Below are positions 1 to 7,160 of a DNA stretch of 16,806 nt, piece by piece (position 1 is the first letter of the stretch; each line of letters opens with the position of its first letter). The stretch comes from UBA6901 sp035256085 (GTDB taxonomy: Bacteria; Pseudomonadota; Gammaproteobacteria; Acidiferrobacterales; UBA6901), in the NCBI GenBank assembly GCA_035256085.1, contig DATEYP010000103.1:1-16806 (forward strand), written 5' to 3'. Both the position numbers and the translations under genes were made by a program. The notes beneath the pieces were generated by a model that saw only the letters and a list, made by a program, of their open reading frames with translations, made no database searches and was not told the DNA's origin.

Positions 1-722
1 TAACGCTTGCCCAGGGTTTGCGCCTTCGATATCAAGCGCGACCACTGCGGATAGAAATGCTCGTTCTTCACGGCGAACACGATCAGGTTGCTGCTGTCGC
101 GGGGCTTGCTCCACCACACGCGACCGTCGAAGATGCCGCGCAGGCGATTGAGATAGATACCGCGATTCGACGCGCCGCCCCAGAGGTTGGCGACCAACAC
201 GCCCTGTGCGCTTAACGCCTGCCAGCAATTGGAATAGAAGGACTCCGTGCACAGGCAGGTCGGCAGGCCTTCGGCATCGTAACCATCCAGCAGGATGATG
301 TCGGTGTGAACGTCGCTGCGCGCCAAATACTCGCTGGCATCCGCCTGCACGATCTGGAAGCGTTTATCGTCCGGCGGCACCAGAAATTCATCACGCAATG
401 CGATCACGTCCGCGCTGATTTCCAGCGTCGTGATGCATGCCAGCGGAAACTGGCGATAGCAATACTTGGAAAGCGAGCCCCCGCCGAGACCGACCAGCAG
501 AATGTGCTTGGGGTTGGCATTGAACAGCAGGAAGCCCATCATGGATCGGGTATAGCTCAGGTCCAGCTCGTATGGCGAGGATACCCGCATCGCGCTCTGC
601 ACGGCCCCGCCATTGAACTGCAGGGTACGCACACCGCCTTCGTTACAGACGCTGGGTTTGCCCCAGCCATCCACCAGTAGCTGCACGAAATCTCGAATCG
701 CGGGTAGGATGCGCTTGGCCAT
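1..722 (-). CDS. Spermidine synthase-like protein (Rossmann-fold, aminopropyltransferase/methyltransferase superfamily), 3'-truncated
   Basis: About 240 codons are visible, from ATG at 722-720 to the window edge, where the last two bases (TA) could be a stop or a Tyr codon. AGGAG sits six bases before the ATG. The reading shows a nucleotide-binding loop GLGGGSL (residues 78-84), an acidic residue ending the next strand (LEIS, E101), an acidic QADASEYL strand (126-133) and LLDGYDAEGLP (144-154), in the order found in the C-terminal domain of spermidine synthases. In SpeE enzymes the loop is usually GGGDG and the catalytic strand is D-S/T-x-D-P. Here the loop Asp is Ser and the active-site segment is DGYD, so true putrescine aminopropyl transfer is doubtful. 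This is more likely one of the widespread SpeE-like proteins of unknown substrate. No signal peptide or membrane segment is seen, so it is probably cytoplasmic. Family fold is confident; exact function is not. Confidence 0.85.
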   Translation of the reverse strand, partial: MAKRILPAIRDFVQLLVDGWGKPSVCNEGGVRTLQFNGGAVQSAMRVSSPYELDLSYTRSMMGFLLFNANPKHILLVGLGGGSLSKYCYRQFPLACITTLEISADVIALRDEFLVPPDDKRFQIVQADASEYLARSDVHTDIILLDGYDAEGLPTCLCTESFYSNCWQALSAQGVLVANLWGGASNRGIYLNRLRGIFDGRVWWSKPRDSSNLIVFAVKNEHFYPQWSRLISKAQTLGKR

Positions 723-1101
723 CACGGCTCCTGGGTTGGTGATTCAACGGGCAAACAGCAGTGATCACCAGAGGGTAGGGCGCACCCAGCCATCATGAAT
801 AAAACTAAGGAGTCAGGGTGCATGATCGCCTGGGCAGGAGACTCGCACATCCTGATGTCACTGCACGTGCTGCCATATCGGCATGCTCTAATGGGCCACG
901 TTCCGCTGGCCCTTGTTGTCTGGTATGGAAATTGCCTAATAATTTGACTAAAAACCAGTATTTAACCTATGGTTATCCTGAAGCCTTTCGCCGACAAGGC
1001 AGAAAGTTTATGCCGAATGGGTCCACCTACGAAATAGCCATTCATGGAGTGCGGTTTCCGCATATTACCCACGCGGTATAACAAGCCTCAAGGAGGTGGC
1101 G
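723..1101. other. Divergent intergenic region
   Basis: A 379-base gap separates the minus-strand SpeE-like gene from the plus-strand c-di-GMP module. It holds an 8-bp palindrome GTGATCAC (763-770), a short hairpin TGCGG-TTT-CCGCA (1050-1062) and one plausible plus-strand promoter (944-973). There is also a 41-codon ORF at 822-947 preceded by AAGGAG at nine bases' spacing. Its product is hydrophobic in places and I do not recognise it, so I do not call it a gene. Longer readings through this gap have low third-position GC and look non-coding. Confidence 0.6.
944..973 (+). promoter_or_regulatory. Candidate sigma-70 promoter for the c-di-GMP module
   Basis: TTGACT (944-949) matches the -35 consensus at five of six positions. 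It is followed after 18 bases by TATGGT (968-973), which matches the -10 at four of six. This would leave a leader of about 120 bases before the ATG at 1102. A second -10-like TATAAC (1077-1082) lies nearer but has no good -35 and would start transcription almost at the ribosome-binding site. Confidence 0.3.
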
Positions 1102-1428
1102 ATGGCCTCAACGGCGAATATGAAGTACACCCTCAAGGCACGAGTGCGCGAATTCGGCGTGCCGCCCATCCACGATGTTCTGGTGCTCGGCAAGCAATCG
1201 CATATCGGCTGTGCCGCCATCCGCAAGGCCATCGAGTATCTGGTGGCGAGCCCGTTCGACCATCTCGAGTTCGAGGACGATGTCATCAGTGACATCATCG
1301 TACGCAGCGCCATCCTGCGGCGCATACCGAAAGACAAGCTGATTGCATTCATAAGTATCCCAGATCAAGACGCTCATGGCCGTAGACGAAATCCTGCATC
1401 TCGACCTGGAGGTCGAGGTGGCGATTGA
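1102..1428 (+). CDS. Unrecognised small protein, probably frameshifted at its 3' end
   Basis: AAGGAGGT (1090-1097) lies just before ATG 1102, making this start much better than the in-frame GTG at 1096. The 108-aa reading (KYTLKARVREFGVPPIHDVL..., then HLEFEDDVISDIIVRSAIL) has strongly GC-rich third positions up to about 1355, which supports real coding. After that it turns into a run of Arg, Gly and Pro from rare codons (AGA, CGA, GGA), which looks like out-of-frame sequence, while the next frame becomes codon-typical (see 1376-1444). No membrane segment or signal peptide is seen. It precedes and is in the same orientation as the 1300-aa c-di-GMP protein, so it may be a partner or regulator of it, but that is inference from position only. 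I do not recognise the family. Confidence 0.55.
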   Translation: MASTANMKYTLKARVREFGVPPIHDVLVLGKQSHIGCAAIRKAIEYLVASPFDHLEFEDDVISDIIVRSAILRRIPKDKLIAFISIPDQDAHGRRRNPASRPGGRGGD

Positions 1429-1444
1429 AGGCGAAAGCCTGTAG
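1376..1444 (+). other. Probable true C-terminal segment of the 1102 gene, in the +1 frame
   Basis: This frame reads MAVDEILHLDLEVEVAIEGE plus two residues and stops at TAG (1442-1444), two bases before the ATG of the next gene. Its third positions are GC-rich, whereas the 1102 frame over the same bases is not. Removing one C from the CCC at 1359-1361 would join the frames into one 113-aa protein reading ...FISIQIKTLMAVDEIL..., which looks continuous. That could be a sequencing indel, a real disabling mutation or a programmed shift. The ATG at 1376 has no ribosome-binding site, which argues against an independent 22-aa gene. Confidence 0.4.
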
Positions 1445-1446
1445 TC

Positions 1447-4400
1447 ATGTTGACGGCCCGTGACGCCTTATGCCCGTGGCTGGCGCGTGTCACGGCTGAT
1501 CAGCACCCGTCCGCCAGTGCAACAGAGACGGCGGTCTACGCGGTGTTCGCCCCCGATGACGAGCCGACTCAGACCGGCGGCGGTTTTCTCGGACTGGTGA
1601 CGCGCCACCAGGTCGCCCCGTATCCCGAGCGCATTTTCGCCGACCTGTTGCCGCGCTCCGTACCCACCCCGGCCACGGCGGATACGCCGGTGGACGATCT
1701 GATTGTGCGTCTCGACCGGGAGAATATCGAGGCAATCACGGTCGAAGAGCACGGCGCCTTCCTGGGCGCGGTGACGCGGTCCAGCCTGCTGTCGGCGTTG
1801 CTGCACGGCGAGCTGGCTCAGTTCCAGCCAGATGCCGGCGCTGCGGTACAGACCGCGGGCCTGCACGAGGCGGCACTACGGTTGCTCGAATTGCTCACCT
1901 CCGAGGAGGTGGAAACGGAGCTGTTGCAACAATCAATCGAAATCCTGACTGCCCTGCTCAAGACCCGCTATGGCGCGATCGGCATTGTCGATGAGCAGGG
2001 TGGCCTCACGCACTTCGTGCATACCGGCATTCCGCCGGAGCTGGCGGCGCGTATCGGCCAATTGCCGCAGGGGCGCGGCCTGCTCGGCGTGATGATCCAC
2101 GAAAACCACGCGCTGCGCCTGGACGACATGTCCCGGGATCAGCGCTCGGCCGGATTTCCGAAGCATCACCCGCCGATGAAAAGCCTGCTGGCGGTACCGA
2201 TCTCGCACGAGGGCAAGGTGTACGGGCGCCTGTATTTCAGCGACAAACTCGATGCCGCGCCGTTCAGCCCCGAGGACGAGCGTCTGGCGGCGCGCTCAGC
2301 CGGTGCAGTGGCGCTGACCCTGGCCCACCATCGCCTGCAGCGCGAGCGCCACCAAGTCGAGGAGATGCTGCACGACATCGCCCAGGCGCTGTCGGCCGCC
2401 ACCGGGGAACGATTCTTTCGTGAGTTGGTGCTTAACCTGACCAAGGCGCTGGGGACCGACTATTCATTTGTCGGTAAGATCAGCGCGGGAAACCCCGAAC
2501 TCGTCCAGACCGTGGCGGCCTGCGGGCACGGCCGGATTCTGCCGAATTTCGACTATCTCCTGTGCGGGACGCCGTGCAACAACGTGGTCGGCAATCAGGC
2601 CTGCCACTATTTGGCTGGCGTGCAAAAACTTTTTCCCGACGACCGGAACCTGGTCGAGATGGGCATCGAGGCCTACTTCGGTCATCCACTCTTCGATGCC
2701 GCCGGGCAAGCGCTAGGGCTGTTGGTGGTCATGCATACCCGGCCGATCGTCAAATCAGAATCGCTGGATTCCATATTGCGCATTTGCTCGGTGCGCGCCG
2801 CGGCTGAACTGGAACGGATCCGATCGGAGGCCGAACGACGCAAACTTGCGAGCGCCGTCGAACAGACCGCCGACAGCGTCGTCATCACCGACCCCGACGG
2901 CGTGATTGAATACGTCAACCCGGCGTTCGAGCAAGCCACCGGTTACCAGCGGGCCGAGGTGCTGGGCGGTAAATCTAGCATGCTCAAATCCGGGCAGCAT
3001 GACCAAGGCTTCTACCAGCGTCTGTGGGCAACGATCAAACGCGGCGAGCCGTTCCGCGAAGTATTCATCAATCGCCGCAAGAACGGTACGTTCTATTACG
3101 AGGAAAAAACCATCACACCGCTTACGGACGAAAACGGACGCATCACCCAGTTTGTTTCCACCGGCAAGGACATCAGCGCGCGTATGTACGCGGAACAGGA
3201 AGCCCGGCAGATGCAGTATTTCCTCAACGCCGTTGTTGAGAACCTGCCGAACATATTGTTCGTCAAGGACGCCAAGGATCTGCGCTTCGTGCGCTTCAAC
3301 AAGGCCGCCGAGGAACTGCTCGGCCATCCGCGCGCCGAGATGCTCGGAAAAAGCGACTACGACTTCTTTCCCAAGGCCGAGGCCGATTTTATTACCGCCA
3401 TGGACCGCGAGGTGCTGAACACCGGCGAGCTCATGGACATCCCGTTCGAATCCGTCCAGACCCGCCACCAGGGGGAACGCTGGATGCACACCCGCAAGAT
3501 TCCGATTTTCGATGAATCCGGCCAGCCGCAATACCTGCTCGGCATCTCCGAGGACATTACCGAGCGCAGGCAGACCGAGGACCGGGCGGCCCGGCTAGGG
3601 CGCATCCTGGAGCGGTCATCGAACGAGATCTACGTGTTCGACGCCGCGACGCTGAAATTTACCCAGGTCAATCAGGGTGCCCTGAAGAATCTCGGCTACA
3701 CGCTCGATGAGCTGCGCGGTCTCACGGCTGTTGATCTCAAGCCGGCGTTCACGCCGGCGCAATTCCGGGAACTGATCGAGCCGTTGCGCCGCGGCGATGT
3801 AGAAACACTGTCGTTCGAGACTGATCACAGGCGCAAGGACGGCAGCCTGTATCCGGTCGAGGTGCACCTGCAATTCTCCAGCGTTGAGACCCCGCCGGTG
3901 TTCGTCGCCGTCATCAGCGACATCACCGAACGCCAGCAGGCGCAGGAGCGGCTCAATTATCTCGCGTTTTACGATACCCTCACCGGTCTGCCGAACCGGC
4001 TGCTGTTGCTCGACCGGATCCGGCAGACCACGCTTGAATCCAGGCGTCATGAACGTCTGGTGGCGATCCTGTATCTCGATCTCGACCGCTTCAAGCTGGT
4101 GAACGATACCCTTGGCCATGATGCCGGCGACCAGCTGCTGAAGGATGTCGCCGGGCGTTTGACCGGCTGCGTGCGTCCTGGCGATACCGTCGCGCGTCTC
4201 GGCGGCGATGAATTCACCGTGGTGCTGGCGAATGTGGCGCACGTGGACGATGTCGGGCGCGTCGCCCAGAAAGTCATTGATGCGTTTGCGCAGCCGTTTC
4301 AGCTCGCCGGACAGGAGTTGTTCATGTCGCCCTCGATCGGTATCACGCTTTACCCGTTCGACGATACCGACCCCGGGGCGCTGCTCAAGAACGCCGATGC

Positions 4401-5349
4401 CGCCATGTATCACGCCAAGGACTCCGGCCGGAACACATTCCGGTTCTTCACGGCCGATCTCAACACGCGCGCGGCGCGCCGGCTCGACCTCGAAACGGCA
4501 TTGCGCTATGCGCTCGAGCGCGAGGAATTCGTGCTGCATTACCAGCCGCAGGTGGACCTGACCAGCGGACGGATCATTGGCCTGGAGGCGTTGGTCCGTT
4601 GGCAGCGCCCTGGCACGGGCCTGGTGTCACCGCTTGACTTCATCCCGCTGGCGGAAGAGACCGGGCTGATCGTTCCGATCGGCGAATGGGTGCTGCGCAC
4701 CGCGTGCGCGCAGAACAAGGCTTGGCAGGAGGCGGGGCTGCCGGCGCTGAACATGTCCGTCAATGTGGCGGCGCGCCAGTTCCAGCAGCAGGATCTGGCC
4801 GAGATCGTGGCTCGCGTGCTCCAGGACACCGGCCTTGACGCGCGCTGGCTGACGCTCGAAATTACCGAAAGCACCGTGATGCGCGATGCCGGTGCGGCGA
4901 TTACAGCCCTGCAGGAAATCGGCTCCCTGGGTGTTGGGCTGTCGGTGGATGACTTCGGTACCGGCTATTCCTCGCTCAGCTATCTCAAGCGCTTTCCGCT
5001 GAACTGCCTGAAGATCGACAAATCCTTCATCGACGACATCACCACCGACCCGGACGACGCCGCCATCACCACCGCCATCATCAGCATGGCCGGCAGCCTG
5101 GAGATCATGGTGGTTGCCGAGGGCGTTGAAACCCTGGCGCAACTCAACTTCCTGCGCGCACGCGGCTGCGATGCCATGCAGGGATATTATTTCAGCAAAC
5201 CGCTGCCGGCCGCGGCCTTTGCCACCTTGCTGGCCGGGGGCAAGTGTCTTGAGACAGATTCGGTGACAGCCCCACCACGCGACGTGAAGAAATCAAGCGC
5301 GCGACCAAAACGCCCGGCACTGCAACGGAAGGCACCGGCGAAAAAGTAG
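1447..5349 (+). CDS. Dual GGDEF-EAL cyclic-di-GMP enzyme with CBS, GAF and PAS sensory domains
   Basis: A 1300-aa soluble protein predicted to make and/or break cyclic di-GMP in response to internal signals. Approximate domains: degenerate CBS pair 25-120 (repeated FLGxVT, at 47-51 and 105-110); GAF 155-298; second GAF 320-455 (LCGTPC at 372-377); PAS 465-580, 587-708 and 712-830, two ending in the typical DITER; GGDEF 840-1003; EAL 1010-1262; then a Lys/Arg/Pro/Ala tail from about 1279. The GGDEF signature is intact (919-923), preceded five residues earlier by RPGD (910-913), the product-inhibition I-site. The EAL domain keeps EAL (1047-1049), N1106 region, LEITES, VDDFGTG (1167-1172), KIDKSF and VVAEGVET, so both activities look possible. 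No transmembrane segment is visible. The start has only a weak ribosome-binding site; the preceding reading frame stops two bases earlier, which suggests translational coupling. Confidence 0.95.
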   Translation: MLTARDALCPWLARVTADQHPSASATETAVYAVFAPDDEPTQTGGGFLGLVTRHQVAPYPERIFADLLPRSVPTPATADTPVDDLIVRLDRENIEAITVEEHGAFLGAVTRSSLLSALLHGELAQFQPDAGAAVQTAGLHEAALRLLELLTSEEVETELLQQSIEILTALLKTRYGAIGIVDEQGGLTHFVHTGIPPELAARIGQLPQGRGLLGVMIHENHALRLDDMSRDQRSAGFPKHHPPMKSLLAVPISHEGKVYGRLYFSDKLDAAPFSPEDERLAARSAGAVALTLAHHRLQRERHQVEEMLHDIAQALSAATGERFFRELVLNLTKALGTDYSFVGKISAGNPELVQTVAACGHGRILPNFDYLLCGTPCNNVVGNQACHYLAGVQKLFPDDRNLVEMGIEAYFGHPLFDAAGQALGLLVVMHTRPIVKSESLDSILRICSVRAAAELERIRSEAERRKLASAVEQTADSVVITDPDGVIEYVNPAFEQATGYQRAEVLGGKSSMLKSGQHDQGFYQRLWATIKRGEPFREVFINRRKNGTFYYEEKTITPLTDENGRITQFVSTGKDISARMYAEQEARQMQYFLNAVVENLPNILFVKDAKDLRFVRFNKAAEELLGHPRAEMLGKSDYDFFPKAEADFITAMDREVLNTGELMDIPFESVQTRHQGERWMHTRKIPIFDESGQPQYLLGISEDITERRQTEDRAARLGRILERSSNEIYVFDAATLKFTQVNQGALKNLGYTLDELRGLTAVDLKPAFTPAQFRELIEPLRRGDVETLSFETDHRRKDGSLYPVEVHLQFSSVETPPVFVAVISDITERQQAQERLNYLAFYDTLTGLPNRLLLLDRIRQTTLESRRHERLVAILYLDLDRFKLVNDTLGHDAGDQLLKDVAGRLTGCVRPGDTVARLGGDEFTVVLANVAHVDDVGRVAQKVIDAFAQPFQLAGQELFMSPSIGITLYPFDDTDPGALLKNADAAMYHAKDSGRNTFRFFTADLNTRAARRLDLETALRYALEREEFVLHYQPQVDLTSGRIIGLEALVRWQRPGTGLVSPLDFIPLAEETGLIVPIGEWVLRTACAQNKAWQEAGLPALNMSVNVAARQFQQQDLAEIVARVLQDTGLDARWLTLEITESTVMRDAGAAITALQEIGSLGVGLSVDDFGTGYSSLSYLKRFPLNCLKIDKSFIDDITTDPDDAAITTAIISMAGSLEIMVVAEGVETLAQLNFLRARGCDAMQGYYFSKPLPAAAFATLLAGGKCLETDSVTAPPRDVKKSSARPKRPALQRKAPAKK

Positions 5350-5363
5350 GCGCGTTGCGCCTA
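5347..5363. repeat. Perfect hairpin at the end of the GGDEF-EAL gene
   Basis: TAGGCGC-GTT-GCGCCTA is a perfect 7-bp stem with a 3-base loop that begins at the stop codon (TAG 5347-5349). No T-run follows, so it is not a canonical intrinsic terminator. It may stabilise the mRNA 3' end or be the remnant of a dispersed GC-rich repeat. Confidence 0.4.
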
Positions 5364-5447
5364 ACCCACTCAGGATGCGCTATCAAAAAATGAGCAAGGC
5401 AGGCAAAACATGACTTGCGTCGATCACTTGCCGCGATACGGTGAATC

Positions 5448-6455
5448 ATGATTTCGAAGAGCAGCATTGAGGCACTGATAGACCTGACCGGTCGCCACAA
5501 CAAACAGGAATTGGCGACGTGCCTGGTGGAAAACGTGCTCAAGATTTCAGCGTCGAGCACGATTGCTGTTTACGAAGTCTTCAGTTCCCACGGCGACCCG
5601 GACGCCATCAACAATCCGTCGGACTTCGTCGTGCGCAATACGTGTAATTCTGCATGGCAGGGAGAGCCTCTGGCCCAGCATGAGGGTTTCACCGAATGTA
5701 TCGCAACCAAGAAGATCGTCCGGCTGACGCGGGAGAATTCTGTAACCACCCGGATGATTTTCCCGGTCCGTGGTGCAAGCGATGTCATCGGCCTGCTGGT
5801 GATAGATTGCCAAAGCGCCGATGCGGAAGCCTTGTATATGATCGAGGCCTTGTCGCAGGTCTGGAAGAGCCAGCAATTTCTTCTCGACAGAAATGAACAT
5901 GATGGGCTGACCGGACTTCTAAACCGCCAGGCGCTGGAGAGCAGAATGCCGCGTCTCTTCGGAGAGAACACGGGTAATCTTCAGATCACGCCCGGCGTGC
6001 CGGCTTGCAAGTGCCTGGCCATGCTCGACCTGGACAAATTCAAGGAAGTCAATGATAAATACGGCCACCTGTTTGGCGACGAGGTATTGGTGCATTTCGT
6101 GCGCCTGATGAACATATCCTTTCGCCCTTATGATTCCTTGTTCCGTTACGGTGGAGAGGAATTTGTCGTCGTCCTGCAAAACGTCGAGCTGCCAATGGCC
6201 CTCTCGATTCTTGAGCGTTTCCGAAACGCCGTGGAGATTTACGACTTTCCCCAGGTCGGAAAGAAAACGGTCAGCATCGGTGTTATCCAGATGGCCGCCG
6301 GCAAGTTGCCGTCGACACTTCTCGATCGAGCCGACAAGGCGCTCTACTATGCCAAACAGCACGGTCGCAACCGTGTCTGCGCCTATGAGCACCTGGTAAC
6401 CTCGGGACAGCTTCAGGAGCGTGATGTATCAAGTGGGGACGTAGAGTTGTTTTAA
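5448..6455 (+). CDS. Diguanylate cyclase with N-terminal GAF-like sensory domain
   Basis: A 335-aa soluble protein that should condense two GTP to cyclic di-GMP. Residues 1-140 read as a GAF-like domain (secondary-structure rhythm; TRMIFPVRGASDVIGLLVID at 101-120 resembles the GAF core strand pair). The cyclase domain starts near 150 with HDGLTGLLNR, continues with AMLDLDKFKEVNDKYGH (191-207), then GGEEF (235-239) and a YYAKQHGRN end (300-308). RPYD (226-229) lies exactly five residues before GGEEF, so the inhibitory I-site is retained. It has no EAL domain and no membrane segment. It lies 98 bases after the GGDEF-EAL gene in the same direction; the ribosome-binding site before ATG 5448 is weak. 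Third-position GC appears somewhat lower than in the preceding gene. Activity is well supported by motifs; the signal sensed is unknown. Confidence 0.93.
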   Translation: MISKSSIEALIDLTGRHNKQELATCLVENVLKISASSTIAVYEVFSSHGDPDAINNPSDFVVRNTCNSAWQGEPLAQHEGFTECIATKKIVRLTRENSVTTRMIFPVRGASDVIGLLVIDCQSADAEALYMIEALSQVWKSQQFLLDRNEHDGLTGLLNRQALESRMPRLFGENTGNLQITPGVPACKCLAMLDLDKFKEVNDKYGHLFGDEVLVHFVRLMNISFRPYDSLFRYGGEEFVVVLQNVELPMALSILERFRNAVEIYDFPQVGKKTVSIGVIQMAAGKLPSTLLDRADKALYYAKQHGRNRVCAYEHLVTSGQLQERDVSSGDVELF

Positions 6456-6627
6456 TGCCCACGGCGTGCGTTCCATCCACAGCGCAATACACGTAATACG
6501 GCGAGCCGATCGCGCTTGGCGCGCGTCGTTTTCACCTGGGAGAGGGGAGTCTTGGATGGCTGCCAGACGCGGCTGACTCGCGTATCATGGGCGACGTTGA
6601 ATTTACAATCTTAAACAGGGGATTTGC

Positions 6628-6969
6628 ATGACACAGATGACCGATTCCGGACTGAAATTCGAGGACACCACCGTGGGCGACGGCACGGTCGCCAGCAAGG
6701 GCCAGACTGTTTCCGTGCACTACACCGGCTGGTTGGAGAACGGCACCAAGTTCGATTCCAGCAAGGACCGCGACGAACCGTTCGAATTCAAGCTCGGCGC
6801 CGGGCAGGTGATTCGCGGTTGGGACGAGGGCGTGGCCGGTATGAAGATCGGCGGGGTACGGCGCCTGACGATTCCGCCGCAGCTCGGTTATGGCGATCGC
6901 GGCGCCGGTGGTGTGATCCCGCCCAAGGCGACGCTTATTTTTGAAGTAGAATTGCTTGCCACCCGCTAA
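6628..6969 (+). CDS. FKBP-type peptidyl-prolyl cis-trans isomerase
   Basis: A 113-aa single-domain FKBP that accelerates proline isomerisation in protein folding. The whole length matches the FKBP12 fold: GQTVSVHYTGWLENGTKFDS (25-44), FEFKLGAGQVIRGWDEGVAGM (52-72, with the pocket Val-Ile and Trp), then IPPQLGYGDRGAGGVIPPKA (82-101) and a closing LIFEVELL strand. No signal peptide is present, so it should be cytoplasmic, and there is no SlyD-type insert-in-flap or N-terminal dimerisation domain. AGGGG lies about eight bases before ATG 6628; a second in-frame Met follows at codon 4. The gene stands alone between 172-base and 191-base gaps. Upstream, TATCAT (6583-6588) is a -10-like match without a convincing -35. 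Confidence 0.96.
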   Translation: MTQMTDSGLKFEDTTVGDGTVASKGQTVSVHYTGWLENGTKFDSSKDRDEPFEFKLGAGQVIRGWDEGVAGMKIGGVRRLTIPPQLGYGDRGAGGVIPPKATLIFEVELLATR

Positions 6970-7098
6970 CTGTACGTAATCCAAGTCAAAGGAAGGCACA
7001 CGCTATCAGCGAAATGCCCCGCCTCATTGGCGACTGCCCGATATCAATGCATGTATCAACCATAACTGGCTTTGGGCCTGCATAGCCATATTTTTGGC

Positions 7099-7126
7099 TT
7101 GTCGCAATCAGCCACAAGAGTATTAT
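7099..7126 (+). promoter_or_regulatory. Candidate sigma-70 promoter for the 134-aa hypothetical gene
   Basis: TTGTCG (7099-7104; four of six consensus bases) is followed after 16 bases by TATTAT (7121-7126; five of six). The predicted transcript would start near 7133, giving a short leader to the ATG at 7161. The surrounding 190-base gap is relatively AT-rich compared with the rest of the window. Confidence 0.4.
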
Positions 7127-7160
7127 TCTGACCAGACGGGTAACGCGGTGGAGACAGGCA

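Noticed and set aside
818..1081. 87-codon ORF from GTG 818 in the gap before the small gene
   Set aside because: Poor codon use, no clear domain, and it would run through the candidate promoter. The GTG is also very close to the AAGGAG, which fits the ATG at 822 better.
3616..4539. Long minus-strand ORFs opposite the GGDEF-EAL gene (also 2755-3531)
   Set aside because: They are antisense shadows of a high-GC gene, with no ribosome-binding site or recognisable domain. The plus-strand reading has full motif support.
6511..6536. CGCGC-TTG-GCGCG hairpin followed by TTTT after the GGDEF gene, as a terminator
   Set aside because: The stem is only five perfect pairs and the T-run starts several bases after it, so it is too weak to call.
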